Assembly (NCBI GenBank): GCA_039815505.1
Contig: JBCBZE010000001.1
Span: 1 to 48,471, forward strand
Direction: 5' to 3'
Source: CANLWN01 sp039815505
GTDB lineage: Bacteria; Bacteroidota; Bacteroidia; Flavobacteriales; Flavobacteriaceae
Length of the DNA: 48,471 nucleotides
Under the pieces are notes generated by a model. That model saw only the letters and a list, made by a program, of their open reading frames with translations. It did no database searches and had not been told where the DNA came from. Position 1 is the first letter of the stretch; each line of letters starts with the position of its first letter. Position numbers and translations under genes: made by a program. Below are positions 25,331 to 33,790 of the stretch, piece by piece.

Positions 25331-25630
25331 TTATGAAATTTCAGGAGGTGGAACAAGAATTTCCGTAATAGTACAGGAGTATTTCCTTAAAAAAAAACTC
25401 GTAAAAGATTCTTTTTGAGGGTCTTGAAAATGTGTTGCCTCAAATGCAGCATAAAAAAGAAAATCTTTCTCGTTGACTTCCTTTTTACCCTCCTTCTTAT
25501 TTTCTTCATCGTTGAAGTCTACCACCATCATTGTTTTGGTTTTAGTATCGAACAAAGTGACCACTGAAGGCGCCAGAACGGAAACTATCAGTAACAGTGA
25601 GATGATAAGATGAGAAATATACCTAAACAC
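25331..25630 (-). CDS. Small secreted or membrane protein, unknown
   Basis: 99 residues from a GTG start; no ATG is available before the hydrophobic segment. Residues 1-27 (FRYISHLIISLLLIVSVLAPSVVTLF) form a signal peptide or anchor. A charged Lys/Glu stretch follows (NDEENKKEGKKEVNEKD), then an aromatic region ending in VPPPEIS with one Cys. It lies between the Bat operon and the SulP transporter on the same strand. I do not recognise the family. Confidence 0.55.
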   Translation of the reverse strand: MFRYISHLIISLLLIVSVLAPSVVTLFDTKTKTMMVVDFNDEENKKEGKKEVNEKDFLFYAAFEATHFQDPQKESFTSFFLRKYSCTITEILVPPPEIS

Positions 25631-25686
25631 TTAAAGTCTTTTTAACAAATATAAAAGTATTACTGTTAGATCTTGTTAAGGAAACT

Positions 25687-26451
25687 TTAAAAATCTTTCA
25701 GCATTCTTATATCTTCTGAAGAAATCCAGCCGGTCTTACCATCGGCTAGTTCTATCTTTTGCCAATCATTAAGTTGCTCCAACACATTTACCTTGGCCCC
25801 TTGATGAAGCTTAAAGACCTCTTGACTTCTCGTATTAGGTTCCGATTTTATGATAGATTCCTCGGGAAATACAATTGCGGGCCTATCCGCCATAAAGTCG
25901 TTATACTGCAGATAAGCGAGCGTTAAAGCTACAATTGCCAAAACAAGGGAAACCATACTTGTTATAAAAGCAATTCTCTTTCGGTTGGCATATCTAAAGA
26001 AGTAAAAGCCCAAATAGGCCAGTACAAAAAGCAAAACAAAAATCACGGCAGTTTGTGCCCATTGTTCAAATGATAGAAATTCCGTGAAGTTTCTATACAG
26101 TCTGGAAAGACTGGTCTCCGGTAGTTCTTCGATGGCATCCAGGGTCATGTTTTGCGCAAACCCAAGATTATTTATGATTTCCGGATCATTGGGCTTTAAC
26201 AACAATGCCTTTTCATAATAATAGATACTGGGCGCTATTTGGTCCATTTTGTAATACGAGTTGCCCAAGTTAAAGTAAAGCTCGGAAGAATGTTCGCCGT
26301 TTTTCAGAATTTTTAGATAGTGCTCTACCGCGGTACCGTAATCGCCTTCATTATAGGCGTCAGTGGCACGACTAAACAAGGCATTATTTTGATTTTGGGC
26401 AATTCCCGAAAGGGAAACCAATAAAACAAGTATTGTTGCGAACTTTTTCAT
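25687..26451 (-). CDS. batE: BatE: TPR and SH3 membrane protein
   Basis: 254 residues. A signal peptide (to about 18) is followed by TPR repeats at about 25-105 (ALFSRATDAYNEGDYGTAVEHY, SELYFNLGNSYYKMDQ, YYYEKALLLKPNDPE). Two hydrophobic helices lie at about 135-185, and a C-terminal SH3-like domain contains GAKVNVLEQLNDWQKIELADGKTGWI. This is the standard last gene of the Bat operon, 2 bases after batD. Bat proteins are linked to aerotolerance in Bacteroides; the molecular role is unsettled. Confidence 0.9.
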   Translation of the reverse strand: MKKFATILVLLVSLSGIAQNQNNALFSRATDAYNEGDYGTAVEHYLKILKNGEHSSELYFNLGNSYYKMDQIAPSIYYYEKALLLKPNDPEIINNLGFAQNMTLDAIEELPETSLSRLYRNFTEFLSFEQWAQTAVIFVLLFVLAYLGFYFFRYANRKRIAFITSMVSLVLAIVALTLAYLQYNDFMADRPAIVFPEESIIKSEPNTRSQEVFKLHQGAKVNVLEQLNDWQKIELADGKTGWISSEDIRMLKDF

Positions 26452-26453
26452 AC

Positions 26454-28235
26454 CTACAGTTGTTTATCCAAATATGAGATTACTTCACTTGCCTTGCTAT
26501 AGTCTTGTTGCATTTGTACTTCGGAAAATGGACTGTACCTAGCCGATTCACAATTTTTAAGGAGCCCAATGAAACTCTCTTTTGTGGTATCATCTACCTT
26601 CCTTTCGGTTAATAAAGATGTTATTTTATCCTTACTGAATTCAGAAGTCTCGATTTTTAGTTTTGCTTTTAAATAGTTATGCAGCGCTTTTTCCAAAGCT
26701 ACATAAAAGGCTTCTTTGTTGCCTAAGGTTTTCTTGGCCTCGGACAAATATTTTCTGGCCAGTTTATTGGCTTTTTTAATCTTATTGCCGACCACGTCAC
26801 TTGCTATGGCCTCTCGTTTTTTACCCGTAAAAATTACTATTGGTATTAATAAAAGAGGTAAAAGCAACCACATATAAAAACGGGTGGAGCCAAAAAAATA
26901 ATTGGTGCCCACAGGAGTTAAATTTGGAGTCAACTTAATAAAATTAAATTGACTGCCAGTACTCACAACCGTTTGCTTGCTGTTCAAAGTAGACGTGCCT
27001 GAACTTAGGTTTCCGCTTGATGGTCCGTCCATAACATTGATCATAATCTCATCGGATTGTAATGTATTGTATTTTCTGGTCTTAGGATTAAAATAGCTAA
27101 AGGATATACTGGGGATAGGATATTTTCCACGGTAGGATGGAACTATCGTATAATTATTGGTCACCTTTCCTTCCGATCCGGATAAAGTGGTGCGCACATT
27201 TTCATTAAACTCTGGCTCATAGACCTCCAATGAATTTGGAAGAATAGGTTCCGGTAATTGAAACAATTTTAAATTACCCTTACCTTTTACTTCGACTGTG
27301 GCCTGTAGGGATTCGGAAGCATTTAAATCTGTTTTGCTCGTGGTAACGGAAAAATCAAAAGTACCGACCGCACCACTAAAGTTAGCCGGTTTTCCTTCGC
27401 TGGGTAATGCCTTTACATTTAACGTACGTTTGCCCGCTGAAACTGTTTTATTGGTCTGTGTATAAATTCTACCTCCAAAGAAATCACGTCTGTTTGTGGG
27501 AACATCGATGGTTACATCCAAGGAGAGTGGTTCAATTTCAAGTTTGCCAGTCTTTTGCGGGTATAATACAACTCTTTTTAACACCACATACCTAAAAGCC
27601 TTTCCCTGATAGGAACCGTTCTGCACGTTGTATTTGGTGACGGGTAGGTCTTGACTCCAGAAATTATTATATTTTGGGTTGTCCAAGGCCCTAAAATTGG
27701 TGACATTGATAAACTGACTTACATATAGCTTGTACACTACACTTACAGCTTCATTAAGATATGGGTTGGCCTTGGATACTTCTGCGACCAGATGTAAATT
27801 CTCGTCGGCCACGTCGTCCACGGTCATTTCATCACTAGGCTTATCCACTGCCGCGGTCACCACAACTTTTTTTGAAAGTGATTTATAGGTCTTCCCACTA
27901 ATTACAATGGTTGCTTGTTTTATAGTAAATGTACCGCGAGCAGTGGGCGCCAGCGTATAGGAATAGGTTTTGGAGAAACTCCTTACCCCATTGATCCAAG
28001 AGGAGCTAATGGCCTGGGACGGCCCCATAAGTACTCTGAAACCGTTGAAGTCCGGAGGGTTAAAATCGTCTCCGTCCTTGTTCATAACGAATTCTACCCT
28101 AAGACGTTCGTTTATACCCAGTTTACTTTTACTTAGCTTAACTTCAAAATTGACTTCGTCATCTTGTGCATTACCGATGACCACCAGAAATAGGAGGGGA
28201 AATAGCAGATAATATTTTTTTAAAATCAGTTGCAT
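26454..28235 (-). CDS. batD: BatD: oxygen-tolerance beta-sandwich membrane protein
   Basis: 593 residues from the ATG that overlaps the batC stop by one base (TAATG). The signal peptide is MQLILKKYYLLFPLLFLVVIGNAQ. A long periplasmic part of several Ig-like beta domains follows (SKSKLGINERLRVEFVMNKDGD, SKANPYLNEAVSVVYKLYV). A single membrane helix (FYMWLLLPLLLIPIVIF) lies near 455-475, then a cytoplasmic helical tail. Domain order and place in the operon match BatD. Confidence 0.92.
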   Translation of the reverse strand: MQLILKKYYLLFPLLFLVVIGNAQDDEVNFEVKLSKSKLGINERLRVEFVMNKDGDDFNPPDFNGFRVLMGPSQAISSSWINGVRSFSKTYSYTLAPTARGTFTIKQATIVISGKTYKSLSKKVVVTAAVDKPSDEMTVDDVADENLHLVAEVSKANPYLNEAVSVVYKLYVSQFINVTNFRALDNPKYNNFWSQDLPVTKYNVQNGSYQGKAFRYVVLKRVVLYPQKTGKLEIEPLSLDVTIDVPTNRRDFFGGRIYTQTNKTVSAGKRTLNVKALPSEGKPANFSGAVGTFDFSVTTSKTDLNASESLQATVEVKGKGNLKLFQLPEPILPNSLEVYEPEFNENVRTTLSGSEGKVTNNYTIVPSYRGKYPIPSISFSYFNPKTRKYNTLQSDEIMINVMDGPSSGNLSSGTSTLNSKQTVVSTGSQFNFIKLTPNLTPVGTNYFFGSTRFYMWLLLPLLLIPIVIFTGKKREAIASDVVGNKIKKANKLARKYLSEAKKTLGNKEAFYVALEKALHNYLKAKLKIETSEFSKDKITSLLTERKVDDTTKESFIGLLKNCESARYSPFSEVQMQQDYSKASEVISYLDKQL

Positions 28236-29104
28236 TACCAATCTTTTTCCTTTTTGACTTTTACACCTTTTACCTTTTTCGCATCAATCTTCTCTTGTAC
28301 CTTTTTCTCCTCGTTTTGCATTGCCTCTAACAGATTTTTAACCTGTTGGGGGGATAACTGATTTGGTCTGGGTTGCTGTTTTTGCTCCTTGGGTTGATCT
28401 CCTTGTTGGGGCTGTTTGTTTTTTTCCTCTTTCTTATCGCCATCACCTTCTTTGTTTTCTTCTTTCTTCTCATTTCCCTTATCCCCTTCATCGCCCTTAT
28501 CTTGGTTCTTATCCTTATTTTCCTCCCCCTTGTTTTCGTCTTCGTTATCCCCTTCGTCTTTCTTGTCTTGGTTTTTGTCTTTCTTATCCTTGTTGTCCTC
28601 TTGGTTTTGGTCACCCTTGTTATCATCATTTTTCTGCTCGTCCTGTTGCTTTTTCAGAAGCTCCTTGGCCAAGGCAAGATTATACCTGGTTTCCTCATCC
28701 GTAGGATCGTTTCGCAAGGCCTCCTTATAAGCTTCTACCGCTTTCTGGTATTCCTTGTTCTTCATGAAAACATTGCCCATATTATGATAGGCCTTATGTT
28801 TGTCCGCCTTGTTGGATGCCAATTCCCCGGCCTGTTTAAAACGGGAGAATGCTTCGCTATACGTCTCCTCATTATAGTAGGCGTTACCTAAATTATAAGG
28901 TGCCGCCACATTTTCCCCACTTTTTGAAATAGCCCTTCTATAATTGGCTTCCGCATTTACAAAATCGTCATTGGACAGCTCTTTATTGGCTTCCCAAGTT
29001 ATATTTTTTGAAGCACGCAATGCTTTCAACTTCTCCTTGTCCTCCGCTTCTTGTGCATACGAAAAGCATCCGACCAAAAAAATAATGGAAACGACTTTTT
29101 TCAT
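28235..29104 (-). CDS. batC: BatC: TPR protein with highly charged tail
   Basis: 289 residues from the ATG; an upstream TTG is less likely. The signal peptide is MKKVVSIIFLVGCFSYA. TPR repeats run from about 40 to 150 (AEANYRRAIS, PYNLGNAYYNEETYSEAF, NMGNVFMKNKEYQKAVEAY). A run of about 100 residues made almost only of Asp, Glu, Lys, Asn, Gln and Gly follows, then LSPQQVKNLLEAMQNEEKKVQ. The low-complexity tract is coding: the frame is intact and both neighbours overlap or abut. Confidence 0.92.
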   Translation of the reverse strand: MKKVVSIIFLVGCFSYAQEAEDKEKLKALRASKNITWEANKELSNDDFVNAEANYRRAISKSGENVAAPYNLGNAYYNEETYSEAFSRFKQAGELASNKADKHKAYHNMGNVFMKNKEYQKAVEAYKEALRNDPTDEETRYNLALAKELLKKQQDEQKNDDNKGDQNQEDNKDKKDKNQDKKDEGDNEDENKGEENKDKNQDKGDEGDKGNEKKEENKEGDGDKKEEKNKQPQQGDQPKEQKQQPRPNQLSPQQVKNLLEAMQNEEKKVQEKIDAKKVKGVKVKKEKDW

Positions 29105-29105
29105 A

Positions 29106-30152
29106 TTACTCAATTTCTTTTTCGTTAAATAAGTTCAATTTTTTGAGCCACTTGGTTTTTCTATCCAAAAGAAAAATATCCAAAAATAGAAATAATAGTC
29201 CCAAACCCAAGAACCATTGAAACTGATCCTTGAATTCCGCAAATTGCTTGGCCTCGAACTCTTTTTTATCCATTTGGAACAATTGTTCCTTAATATATTC
29301 TACAGCCTCATCGGTATTGGCCCCATTAATGTACTCACCATTGCCCTCATCAGCGATTTCGTTTAAAATTTCCTCGTTTAATTTGGTAATGACCACTTCT
29401 CCTTGGGCATCCTTTTTTAAACGCTCTACGACGCCATTTTTTTTCAAGGGGATGGGCCCTCCTTTGGTTTTTCCTACACCAATGGTATAAATACGGATGC
29501 CCTCTTCCACCGCCAAATCCACGGCGTCCAAGGTAGAGCCTTCCGAATGGTCCTCCCCATCCGATATAATAAATAGTACCCTATTGGTCTGCTCTTCATC
29601 ATCAAAATAAGTCGAGGCCAGTTCAATGGCCTCATTGATTGCCGTTCCTTGGGAGGACAGCATATCCGTGTTCATGCTTTGCAAGAACATTTTGGCAGCG
29701 CCATAATCCGTGGTTATGGGGAGCTGTGGAAATGCCTGTCCTGCATAGGCTATGATTCCTATTCGGTCACTGGCCAATTGGTTTACGATTTCCGAAACCA
29801 ACCTTTTGGCTTTCTCCAGTCTATTGGGAGCAATATCCTCTGCCAACATACTTTTGGAAACATCCACGGCAAAAACAATATCTACTCCCTCTCTTTTAAT
29901 CGTTTCTAATTTTGTGCCAATTTTAGGGTTTACCAGCCCAAGGGTCAAAAAAGTAAGGCCTAACATCAGAAAAATTAGCTTTAGCGTCGATTTAAAGTTG
30001 GATTTATCTGGCGTTAGGCGTTTTAACAACGATAAGTCGGCAAAGTTTTTCTGGGCCCTGCTTTTCCATACCTGAAGTACAATAAAGAGGAAGACCATTA
30101 TGGGAATAATGAACAGTAGATAAAAATATATTTTTTCGTCCAGTTGAACCAT
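29106..30152 (-). CDS. batB: BatB: VWA-domain membrane protein
   Basis: 348 residues. Two N-terminal hydrophobic helices are followed by a von Willebrand A domain at about 85-290 with a MIDAS metal site (VFAVDVSKSMLAED, then a Thr in the QGTAINEA region and ISDGEDHSEG). A C-terminal helix (FQWFLGLGLLFLFLDIFLL) follows. It is separated by 3 bases from batA and by one from batC. It probably forms a complex with BatA on the periplasmic or cytoplasmic membrane face. Confidence 0.93.
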   Translation of the reverse strand: MVQLDEKIYFYLLFIIPIMVFLFIVLQVWKSRAQKNFADLSLLKRLTPDKSNFKSTLKLIFLMLGLTFLTLGLVNPKIGTKLETIKREGVDIVFAVDVSKSMLAEDIAPNRLEKAKRLVSEIVNQLASDRIGIIAYAGQAFPQLPITTDYGAAKMFLQSMNTDMLSSQGTAINEAIELASTYFDDEEQTNRVLFIISDGEDHSEGSTLDAVDLAVEEGIRIYTIGVGKTKGGPIPLKKNGVVERLKKDAQGEVVITKLNEEILNEIADEGNGEYINGANTDEAVEYIKEQLFQMDKKEFEAKQFAEFKDQFQWFLGLGLLFLFLDIFLLDRKTKWLKKLNLFNEKEIE

Positions 30153-30155
30153 AGC

Positions 30156-31154
30156 TTATATAAAACTTCTAAATACCGTGTTACGGAATACCCATTCAAG
30201 TACTAGCAAAACTCCTGCCAGAAGCACCCATGACCTAAATTTTTCCTCGTATCTATAGTATTTGAATTCTTCGATTTCTGTTTTTTCAAGTTTGTTGATT
30301 TCGTCGTAAATATCCTCTAACTTTTCATTATTGGTCGCCCTAAAATATTTTCCGCCTGTAACTTCGGCAATTTCTTCCAAGAGCTTTTCATCTATTTCCA
30401 CTTGGCGCATCCCATATCTAAAAGAGCCATCTCTTTTATAGGCTATTGGGGAAAGGGCGTTACCGTTGGTGCCCAAGCCTATGGTATACGTTTTTATTCC
30501 AAATTCCACCGCAAGGTCGGCTGCGGTCTGTGGTTCTATAAAACCCGAATTGTTGACCCCGTCCGTTAGCAAAATAATTACTTTACTGATGGCTTTGCTT
30601 TCTTTTAAACGATTTACCGAAGTGGCCAGCCCCATCCCAATGGCAGTACCATCATTCAATTGTCCATAAGAAACTTCCCTTAGGGCATTAAGTACAATTG
30701 ATTTATCACTGGTTATCGGCGTCTTGGTATAGCTTTCACCGGCATAGGCTACGATTCCGATACGATCGTTGGGACGTTTGCGAATAAAGTCTGACGCCAC
30801 TTCTTTTAGTGCGGAGAGTCGATTGGGTTTTAAATCCCTTGCAAGCATACTTGAAGACACATCAATGGCCATAACAATATCTATTCCCTTGGTTGTTTTT
30901 GTCCTTGTGGAGATGTCTTCGGTCTGTGGTCTTGCCATTGCCGTAATAATGGCCGCGAGGGCCAACAAACGCAGAACAAAAAGTAAGGGTTTGAGTTTCG
31001 GTAAAAAACTGTCGGAGGAAAAACCCTTGATACTGGAGATTTTAAGCGCCGGAGTCTCCTCTTTTCTTTTAAAAAAATACCAGACGATGGCCAATGGTAG
31101 CGACAAAAGCAACCAAAAGAATTGTGGATTTGCAAATTGTATATTCTCTAACAT
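30156..31154 (-). CDS. batA: BatA: VWA-domain membrane protein
   Basis: 332 residues. N-terminal membrane helices (FFWLLLSLPLAIVWYFF and LLFVLRLLALAAIITAMARPQ), a VWA domain at about 85-285 with complete MIDAS (VMAIDVSSSMLARD, NDGTAIGMGLA, LLTDGVNNSG) and a C-terminal helix (WVLLAGVLLVLEWVF). The start follows the stop of the upstream gene with no gap (TAAATG). It resembles BatB, consistent with an old duplication. Confidence 0.93.
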   Translation of the reverse strand: MLENIQFANPQFFWLLLSLPLAIVWYFFKRKEETPALKISSIKGFSSDSFLPKLKPLLFVLRLLALAAIITAMARPQTEDISTRTKTTKGIDIVMAIDVSSSMLARDLKPNRLSALKEVASDFIRKRPNDRIGIVAYAGESYTKTPITSDKSIVLNALREVSYGQLNDGTAIGMGLATSVNRLKESKAISKVIILLTDGVNNSGFIEPQTAADLAVEFGIKTYTIGLGTNGNALSPIAYKRDGSFRYGMRQVEIDEKLLEEIAEVTGGKYFRATNNEKLEDIYDEINKLEKTEIEEFKYYRYEEKFRSWVLLAGVLLVLEWVFRNTVFRSFI

Positions 31155-32813
31155 TTATGCTTCCGTTTTTACATTGACCGATTTTAATATACGATCTACG
31201 ATTTCCTCTGCATAGGAATCGTCGTCCAACCAAGACAACAATATCTGTTGTTGAAAACCTTTCCCCCCAAAACTGAGAATGACATATTTTCCTTTTACCA
31301 ATTCCTTGGATTCCGGAACAGCGAATTTTCCGCTACCATATGTTTTTATGCCTTTCACTCCCGAAGGGGTAGTGTATTCCTCTTGCTTGGTGATTATATT
31401 TTTAGCGCCTTTGTCCTCAAAACTTTTTAGCAATTGATCAACGGTTTTTTCATAATCTGGTTCTGCAAGTTCCGTAAATGTAGTAGATGTTGTGGCAACT
31501 GTAAACAATCCAATAGAGCTTCTATATATAAAGGTTTGTAATTCCTTGATGTCCTCCTTGGCCTCAGCGGGCAACTGAATATTCTGTCTAATAAGCACCC
31601 TGGGTGTTTCTATACTTATAGGAGGATATCCGTATGAACTGGAAACCCATTCGCCTTCCAATAGTTCCTTTGTAGGATGACCTAGTACGGTGTCCTTTAC
31701 ATTTTTAAAACCGTAATAGCCGACCAATGAAACTGTAGAAACCAATAGGAGACCAATGGCCGCTGCAGTAACGATGATAATTTTTTTCTTTTTTCTTTTG
31801 CGTTCCAACTCCTCTTGATACTCTTGTTGCTCCAATAATTCTTCTTCTGTTGGTTCTGGAAGAGCTTCCTTGGTTTTAATAACGATCTCCTCAATGGATT
31901 TTCTATCCTGCTCCGCCGAAGAAACCGGAGGTTTGGATTTTGCGAATTTTACCAAATCCGCGGTCTGCAATATTCTTTTAAATTGATTAATGGTATCGTT
32001 CTCCAATTTTAGCTCACCGGCATCACGAAGCATTTCCAGTTTATCGATCAATTGGTCCGTAGTGCTCTCCAAGGCGGATACATGTGCGTCTTCTTCAAGA
32101 TAGGACCGTACAATATCCGTTAGTTCGGAATAGTATTGTTTATATTCATCCTGGATAAGATATTTGGAGTTTTCTAATCGTTTTAACTCCAAAAGAGCTC
32201 TATCATAAGGAGGTAACAGTGCTTCTTTTTCTTCCTCGGTCAAGGGTTTTTTACGGAATACGAACCAATACAAAAGTCCACCTATCATGAGTAACCCCAA
32301 CAATACCCAAAACAGTATCCGCCAAAGTTTAGCGTAGCTTTTTTCAACGGCAATCAACGATTTAATGTCGTACATCTTTTGCGTAAGCGTATCCACCGGA
32401 ACCGTTGCTACATTGATGACCACGGAATCCGTAAAGAAAGGTTTTTCATTAATGGCGATACGTTGCCGTGGAATGGTGTATACGCCGGAATCGAACTGGG
32501 TAAGGGCATAAATTCGTTGTAAAGTAACCCTATTTTTCTTTCTGGTCGTATCTATGGCAAAGGCTTCCACAGTTTCTAAAGGAGAAAAGGTTTGCCCTTC
32601 AGGGAAGAATACCAGGTCCGTGGAATCTGTTTCAACCGTAATTTTGTACTTGATCTGTTCCCCTATTTTAATAAACGTGGTATCAATTTCCGAATTCACC
32701 GAAGGTTTGGATTGCGAAATACCCTCAAACATAAATATGAAAAATGAGCATAGAAAAATGCACCGCGTTATAAACGATGAACGATTTTCCGTTTTCCATT
32801 TTCCGTTTTCCAT
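31155..32813 (-). CDS. Bat-operon membrane protein, unnamed
   Basis: 552 residues in the slot between DUF58 and BatA. A signal peptide (SSFITRCIFLCSFFIFMFEG) follows a polar lead MENGKWKTENR encoded by a 7-base tandem repeat. A periplasmic beta domain (residues 35-150, SEIDTTFIKIGEQIKYKITVETDS) resembles BatD-type domains. A membrane helix lies near 165-185, then a helical charged part, a second helix (IIIVTAAAIGLLLVSTVSLVGYYGF) near 340-365 and a C-terminal domain. It is comparable to the hypothetical gene found here in other Bacteroidota Bat operons. No other ATG can supply the signal peptide, so the repeat-borne start is chosen. Confidence 0.82.
   Translation of the reverse strand: MENGKWKTENRSSFITRCIFLCSFFIFMFEGISQSKPSVNSEIDTTFIKIGEQIKYKITVETDSTDLVFFPEGQTFSPLETVEAFAIDTTRKKNRVTLQRIYALTQFDSGVYTIPRQRIAINEKPFFTDSVVINVATVPVDTLTQKMYDIKSLIAVEKSYAKLWRILFWVLLGLLMIGGLLYWFVFRKKPLTEEEKEALLPPYDRALLELKRLENSKYLIQDEYKQYYSELTDIVRSYLEEDAHVSALESTTDQLIDKLEMLRDAGELKLENDTINQFKRILQTADLVKFAKSKPPVSSAEQDRKSIEEIVIKTKEALPEPTEEELLEQQEYQEELERKRKKKKIIIVTAAAIGLLLVSTVSLVGYYGFKNVKDTVLGHPTKELLEGEWVSSSYGYPPISIETPRVLIRQNIQLPAEAKEDIKELQTFIYRSSIGLFTVATTSTTFTELAEPDYEKTVDQLLKSFEDKGAKNIITKQEEYTTPSGVKGIKTYGSGKFAVPESKELVKGKYVILSFGGKGFQQQILLSWLDDDSYAEEIVDRILKSVNVKTEA
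32785..32812 (-). repeat. Heptanucleotide tandem repeat across the start of the Bat-operon membrane gene
   Basis: Four copies of TTTTCCR (plus strand) in 28 bases, alternating G and A. On the minus strand they encode the first residues of the gene, and the ATG itself is formed by the repeat. Seven is not a multiple of three, so a copy change would shift the frame. Confidence 0.85.
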
Positions 32814-32817
32814 TTCT

Positions 32818-33684
32818 TTACCCCCTTCGTTTAAAATAGCCCAATAATTTTTTTACATAGCTCTCATCTACCCTACAACTTAAAATACCGCATCCAGATT
32901 TGGTAAATGTTTCCTTAAAATATGTCACACGCTCGTGATGATACTTTCCATAGGCCTCTCGCACTTTTTTCGATTTTGTATTAATTAATCGTAAAGCTCC
33001 CGTTTCCGCATCCTGCATTTGGACCATCCCAATATTTGGTATGGTTTCTTCCCTTTGATCAAAGACCCGTATACCCGTTACATCATGCTTGTTTCCTGTT
33101 ATTTTAAGGGTAGTCTCATAATCATCTGCAATAAAATCCGATAATACAAATACGATGGCCTTCTTTTTTAGGACATTGGTAAGGTATTTTAAAGCCTCGG
33201 CAATATTGGTTTCTTTACTTTTGGGACTAAACTCTAAAAGTTCCCTTATTATACGTAATACGTGACTTTTACCTTTTTTTGGGGGAATAAAAAGTTCTAC
33301 TTTGTCGGAAAACAATATCAAGCCTGCCTTGTCATTGTTCTGTAAGGCGGAAAAAGCCAAAGTGGCCGATATTTCAGTAATAATTTCTTTTTTGAATTGA
33401 TGGGTAGTTCCAAAAAGTTCTGAACCACTTACATCTACCATAAGCATCATGGTCAATTCCCTTTCTTCCTCAAAAACTTTTACAAAAGGTTCATTATACC
33501 GGGCAGTAACGTTCCAATCTATACTTCTGACATCATCCCCAAATTGATACTGTCGCACCTCGCTAAACGTCATACCCCTACCTTTAAAGGTAGAGTGGTA
33601 CTCCCCACCAAAAATATGGTCGGAAAGACGTCTCGTCTTTATCTCGATCTTGCGAACTTTTTTAAGTAATTCTTTGGTATCCAT
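32818..33684 (-). CDS. DUF58 domain protein of the Bat operon
   Basis: 288 residues from the ATG at MDTKELLKK; a TTG five codons upstream is less likely. The DUF58 core is clear: GRGMTFSEVRQYQFGDDVRSIDWNVTAR, then the VWA-like MMLMVDVSGSELFG. No membrane helix, so probably cytoplasmic. It lies between the MoxR ATPase and the membrane components and usually works as the MoxR partner. The gap to the next gene is 4 bases. Confidence 0.93.
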   Translation of the reverse strand: MDTKELLKKVRKIEIKTRRLSDHIFGGEYHSTFKGRGMTFSEVRQYQFGDDVRSIDWNVTARYNEPFVKVFEEERELTMMLMVDVSGSELFGTTHQFKKEIITEISATLAFSALQNNDKAGLILFSDKVELFIPPKKGKSHVLRIIRELLEFSPKSKETNIAEALKYLTNVLKKKAIVFVLSDFIADDYETTLKITGNKHDVTGIRVFDQREETIPNIGMVQMQDAETGALRLINTKSKKVREAYGKYHHERVTYFKETFTKSGCGILSCRVDESYVKKLLGYFKRRG

Positions 33685-33689
33685 CTTTA

Positions 33690-33790
33690 TAGTATGCAAT
33701 TTTCAGTGGGCAACTACAGACAATTCTCTGGTTAGATGTTCGGGTAGTTTTTAGCTTGTGGTCTACTGCAACTGCGTACTGCCGTTTTGT
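33690..33790. repeat. Degenerate intergenic repeat with ACTGC units
   Basis: The gap between MoxR and DUF58 contains TACTGCAACTGCGTACTGCC near 33762-33781 and a diverged TTTTCAGTGGGCAACTACAGAC near 33701-33722. It resembles the ACTGCCAACTGC-type intergenic repeats I associate with flavobacterial genomes. No ORF is present. Confidence 0.45.

Noticed and set aside
28363..28891. Several long plus-strand frames opposite batC, rich in Leu, Phe, Ser and Pro
   Set aside because: They are complements of the Asp/Lys/Glu/Asn codons of the low-complexity tract, which rarely give stops on the other strand. The minus frame has TPRs, a signal peptide and coupled neighbours.
32785..32812. Possible CRISPR-like short repeat
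   Set aside because: A 7-base unit with no spacers is a simple tandem repeat. No direct repeats with unique spacers and no cas genes occur in the window.
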